Both the position numbers and the translations under genes were made by a program. The notes beneath the pieces are model-generated. The model searched no databases. It was not told the origin of the DNA and saw only the letters and a program-made list of their open reading frames with translations. 6,569 nt of DNA from Pseudomonadota bacterium (GTDB taxonomy: Bacteria; Pseudomonadota; Alphaproteobacteria; Rhizobiales; Xanthobacteraceae), in contig JAEYVN010000091.1 in assembly GCA_023431725.1 (NCBI GenBank), positions 1 to 6,569 of the forward strand. The letters run 5' to 3'. Shown one piece after another: positions 5,310 to 6,569 of this stretch (the stretch's first letter is position 1; each line of letters starts with the position of its first letter).

Positions 5310-5365
5310 CAGCGACGCGATCGGCCCATGGATAGGCTCATGGACGGACAGCGGCGATCAAATCA

Positions 5366-5371
5366 TATACT
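5366..5371 (+). promoter_or_regulatory. Candidate -10 (TATACT) for the universal stress gene
   Basis: TATACT matches TATAAT at five of six bases and stands out in this GC-rich stretch. Transcription would start near 5378, giving a leader of about 47 bases. A -35 is weak: TGGACG at 5341-5346 with a long 19-base spacer is the best seen, so an activator or alternative sigma factor may be needed. Confidence 0.35.
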
Positions 5372-5412
5372 TTCGGGCTGCGTCACGTTCCGAAGGACAA
5401 TGTTCGACCAGC

Positions 5413-5418
5413 AGGGAG
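5413..5418 (+). promoter_or_regulatory. Ribosome binding site of the universal stress gene
   Basis: AGGGAG, 6 bases before the ATG at 5425. It selects this start over an in-frame ATG at 5299, which would add 42 residues foreign to the family. Confidence 0.8.
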
Positions 5419-5424
5419 TCCCCG

Positions 5425-5871
5425 ATGTACGCCAATATTCTGTTGAGCACGGATGGATCGGATGTCGCGGCCAAAGGCATCAAGCATGGGTTTGCTTTGG
5501 CAAAGGCCTTGAACGCCAAGGTGACGGTCATCACCGTGACAGAACCGCAGTTCGACTACAGAAGCGGGCAGGCCGGGTGGATTCCGCCGCAGGAAATGTT
5601 CGACAGCATCGTCGAAGCGAGCAAGGTGCGCGCGGGCGAGATCCTCAAGGCCATTCGCGCGATGGCGGAGCAGGCCGGCGTGTCTGTCGACACGTTGTAT
5701 GTTCCGGATGCGCATCCATCCACGGCGATACTGGAGACGGCAAAATCCAGAGGCTGTGACCTGATCGTCATGGCGTCGCATGGGCATCGCGGGCTCAAGA
5801 AGATGTTCCTGGGCAGTCAGACATCGGAGGTGCTGGCGGACGGCAGCGTGCCGGTGCTGGTCGTGCACTAG
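5425..5871 (+). CDS. Universal stress protein (UspA family), single domain
   Basis: A complete 148-residue cytoplasmic protein at the usual length for a single Usp domain. It begins MYANILLSTDGSDVAAKG, the first strand and loop with nucleotide-contacting Asp10. It ends with the ATP-binding signature MASHGHRGLKKMFLGSQT (116-133) and SVPVLVVH. The signature fits G-x2-G-x9-G-S/T except that the first Gly is Ala117, a substitution common in proteobacterial members, so ATP binding of the MJ0577 type is likely but unproven. Such proteins help survival under starvation, oxidative or respiratory stress by poorly known means and usually form dimers. It is divergent from the CpxP-like gene across a region with a CpxR-box match, and it converges on the carboxypeptidase gene with only 10 bases between stop codons, with no terminator visible there. 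Confidence 0.95.
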   Translation: MYANILLSTDGSDVAAKGIKHGFALAKALNAKVTVITVTEPQFDYRSGQAGWIPPQEMFDSIVEASKVRAGEILKAIRAMAEQAGVSVDTLYVPDAHPSTAILETAKSRGCDLIVMASHGHRGLKKMFLGSQTSEVLADGSVPVLVVH

Positions 5872-5881
5872 CGGGCGGCCT

Positions 5882-6569
5882 TCAAAGCCCGGCTGCGATT
5901 GCCTTGAGCAGCTTGAAACGCATCTCGCCGTCATTGCCCCTGAGCGAGATCACGACGCGCACGCGGCCGTTGCCTTTGGTGTCGGCATAGCCGGCGAGTG
6001 TGCGCACGCCGTCCATGGTGCCGGTCTTGTTGAGGCCGCCGTCATGGCCGCGCAGCAGGTTGGCGTGCGGCGCAAACAGCGCCAGTACCTTCGCAAGCCC
6101 CTGCGCGGTGAAGCGGTTGTTGCGGCTGATGCCGGAGCCCTCTTCGAGATGAATGGCATCGGCAAGCCCCTGCGCGGCGAGCATCTCGTTGGCGACCTTC
6201 AGCGATTTCTCGAGACTGACCGGACCGCCGAAGCGGTGGGCGCCGATTTCCAGAAACACCTGATTGGCGATGTAATTGTTCGACACCTTGAGCAACTGGA
6301 TCAGGATGGTCGACAGCGGACGCGATTGCCGGTGCACATAGACCGGCTTCAGTCCCTCAGGGACGGTACCGGTCGAGATCTCGCCCGTCACGCTGCCGCC
6401 GGCGCGTTCGATGAAGGCCGCGATCAGCTCGCCGGCATATTGCAGGCTCACGGCGGGATCCTGGGTGAGGCTGATGCGGCCTTTGCCTTCCGGGCCGCGC
6501 TGCCGGAACTGGCTGATCGCGAGTGGCGTGATCGGCGTCTGCTTCTCACCGGAGCGCACGCTATCGCCC
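5882..6569 (-). CDS. dacB: D-alanyl-D-alanine carboxypeptidase/endopeptidase (PBP4, peptidase S13), C-terminal part
   Basis: The C-terminal 229 residues of a class C penicillin-binding protein, a periplasmic serine enzyme that trims D-Ala from peptidoglycan stem peptides or cuts their cross-links. The frame is open to the right edge (GDSVRSGEKQTP), so the start, signal peptide and the SxxK motif with the catalytic serine are outside the window. Visible catalytic motifs are SxN as S-N-N (6283-6275, in LKVSNNYIANQVF) and KTG (6028-6020, in GGLNKTGTMDGVRT). The EEGSGISRNNRFTAQGL segment is also typical of DacB. The TGA is at 5884-5882. Both motifs are intact, so the gene is probably functional. 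Spacing between SxN and KTG is about 85 residues, shorter than I recall for E. coli DacB. A regulatory link to the Cpx-like genes is only suggested by proximity. Confidence 0.92.
   Translation of the reverse strand, partial: GDSVRSGEKQTPITPLAISQFRQRGPEGKGRISLTQDPAVSLQYAGELIAAFIERAGGSVTGEISTGTVPEGLKPVYVHRQSRPLSTILIQLLKVSNNYIANQVFLEIGAHRFGGPVSLEKSLKVANEMLAAQGLADAIHLEEGSGISRNNRFTAQGLAKVLALFAPHANLLRGHDGGLNKTGTMDGVRTLAGYADTKGNGRVRVVISLRGNDGEMRFKLLKAIAAGL

Noticed and set aside
5341..5371. Possible FNR/FixK site (TTGAT-N4-ATCAA) before the universal stress gene
   Set aside because: ATCAA is present at 5358-5362 but the left half-site does not match TTGAT.
5299..5424. N-terminal extension of the universal stress protein from ATG 5299
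   Set aside because: Family proteins start at the MYANILLSTDGS strand; AGGGAG lies 6 bases before ATG 5425, and the extension crosses the candidate -10.

Overview
The window looks like chromosomal DNA from a high-GC alphaproteobacterium, most likely a Hyphomicrobiales member near Bradyrhizobium, Afipia or Rhodopseudomonas (Nitrobacteraceae). That placement is inference. It rests on the GC-rich codon use, the gene types, and two intergenic palindromic repeats whose sequences I recall as common in those genomes. I see no phage, insertion sequence, CRISPR or RNA gene.

Layout, left to right. (1) Positions 3-914, plus strand: the 3' part of a luciferase-like flavin-dependent oxidoreductase, cut by the left edge. 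(2) Positions 915-1023: a compound palindromic element that fills the convergent gap, acts as a likely terminator for the oxidoreductase, and supplies the stop codon of the next gene. (3) Positions 5166 down to 1020, minus strand: a small periplasmic Spy/CpxP-like protein, an OmpR/CpxR-type response regulator, a CpxA-like sensor histidine kinase, and a 12-segment major facilitator transporter. (4) Positions 5425-5871, plus strand: a single-domain universal stress protein divergent from the CpxP-like gene. (5) Positions 5882-6569, minus strand: the C-terminal part of a PBP4/DacB-type D-Ala-D-Ala carboxypeptidase, cut by the right edge.

The coherent theme is envelope stress. The region between the CpxP-like gene and the universal stress gene contains a perfect match to the enterobacterial CpxR box (GTAAA-N5-GTAAA, 5250-5264). 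The response regulator closely resembles CpxR, including its DNA-recognition region. Together these suggest a Cpx-like autoregulated circuit: kinase and regulator sense envelope damage, and the CpxP-like protein is both target and possible feedback partner. The neighbouring stress protein and cell-wall enzyme fit the theme but are not shown to belong to the regulon.

The most unusual part is the 174-base gap between the CpxP-like gene and the response regulator. On the transcribed (minus) strand it carries an 8-base palindrome pair, then a canonical four-tract G-quadruplex motif. The same G-tracts form the 5' arm of a terminator-like hairpin followed at once by TTTTTGTTTT. That tract ends 11 bases before the regulator's GTG start, which has no Shine-Dalgarno sequence. 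This is compatible with a quadruplex/terminator switch controlling read-through into the two-component genes, a hypothesis that can be tested. A second structured insert, two inverted copies of a 31-base palindromic unit whose differences are all compensatory, separates the regulator from its kinase.
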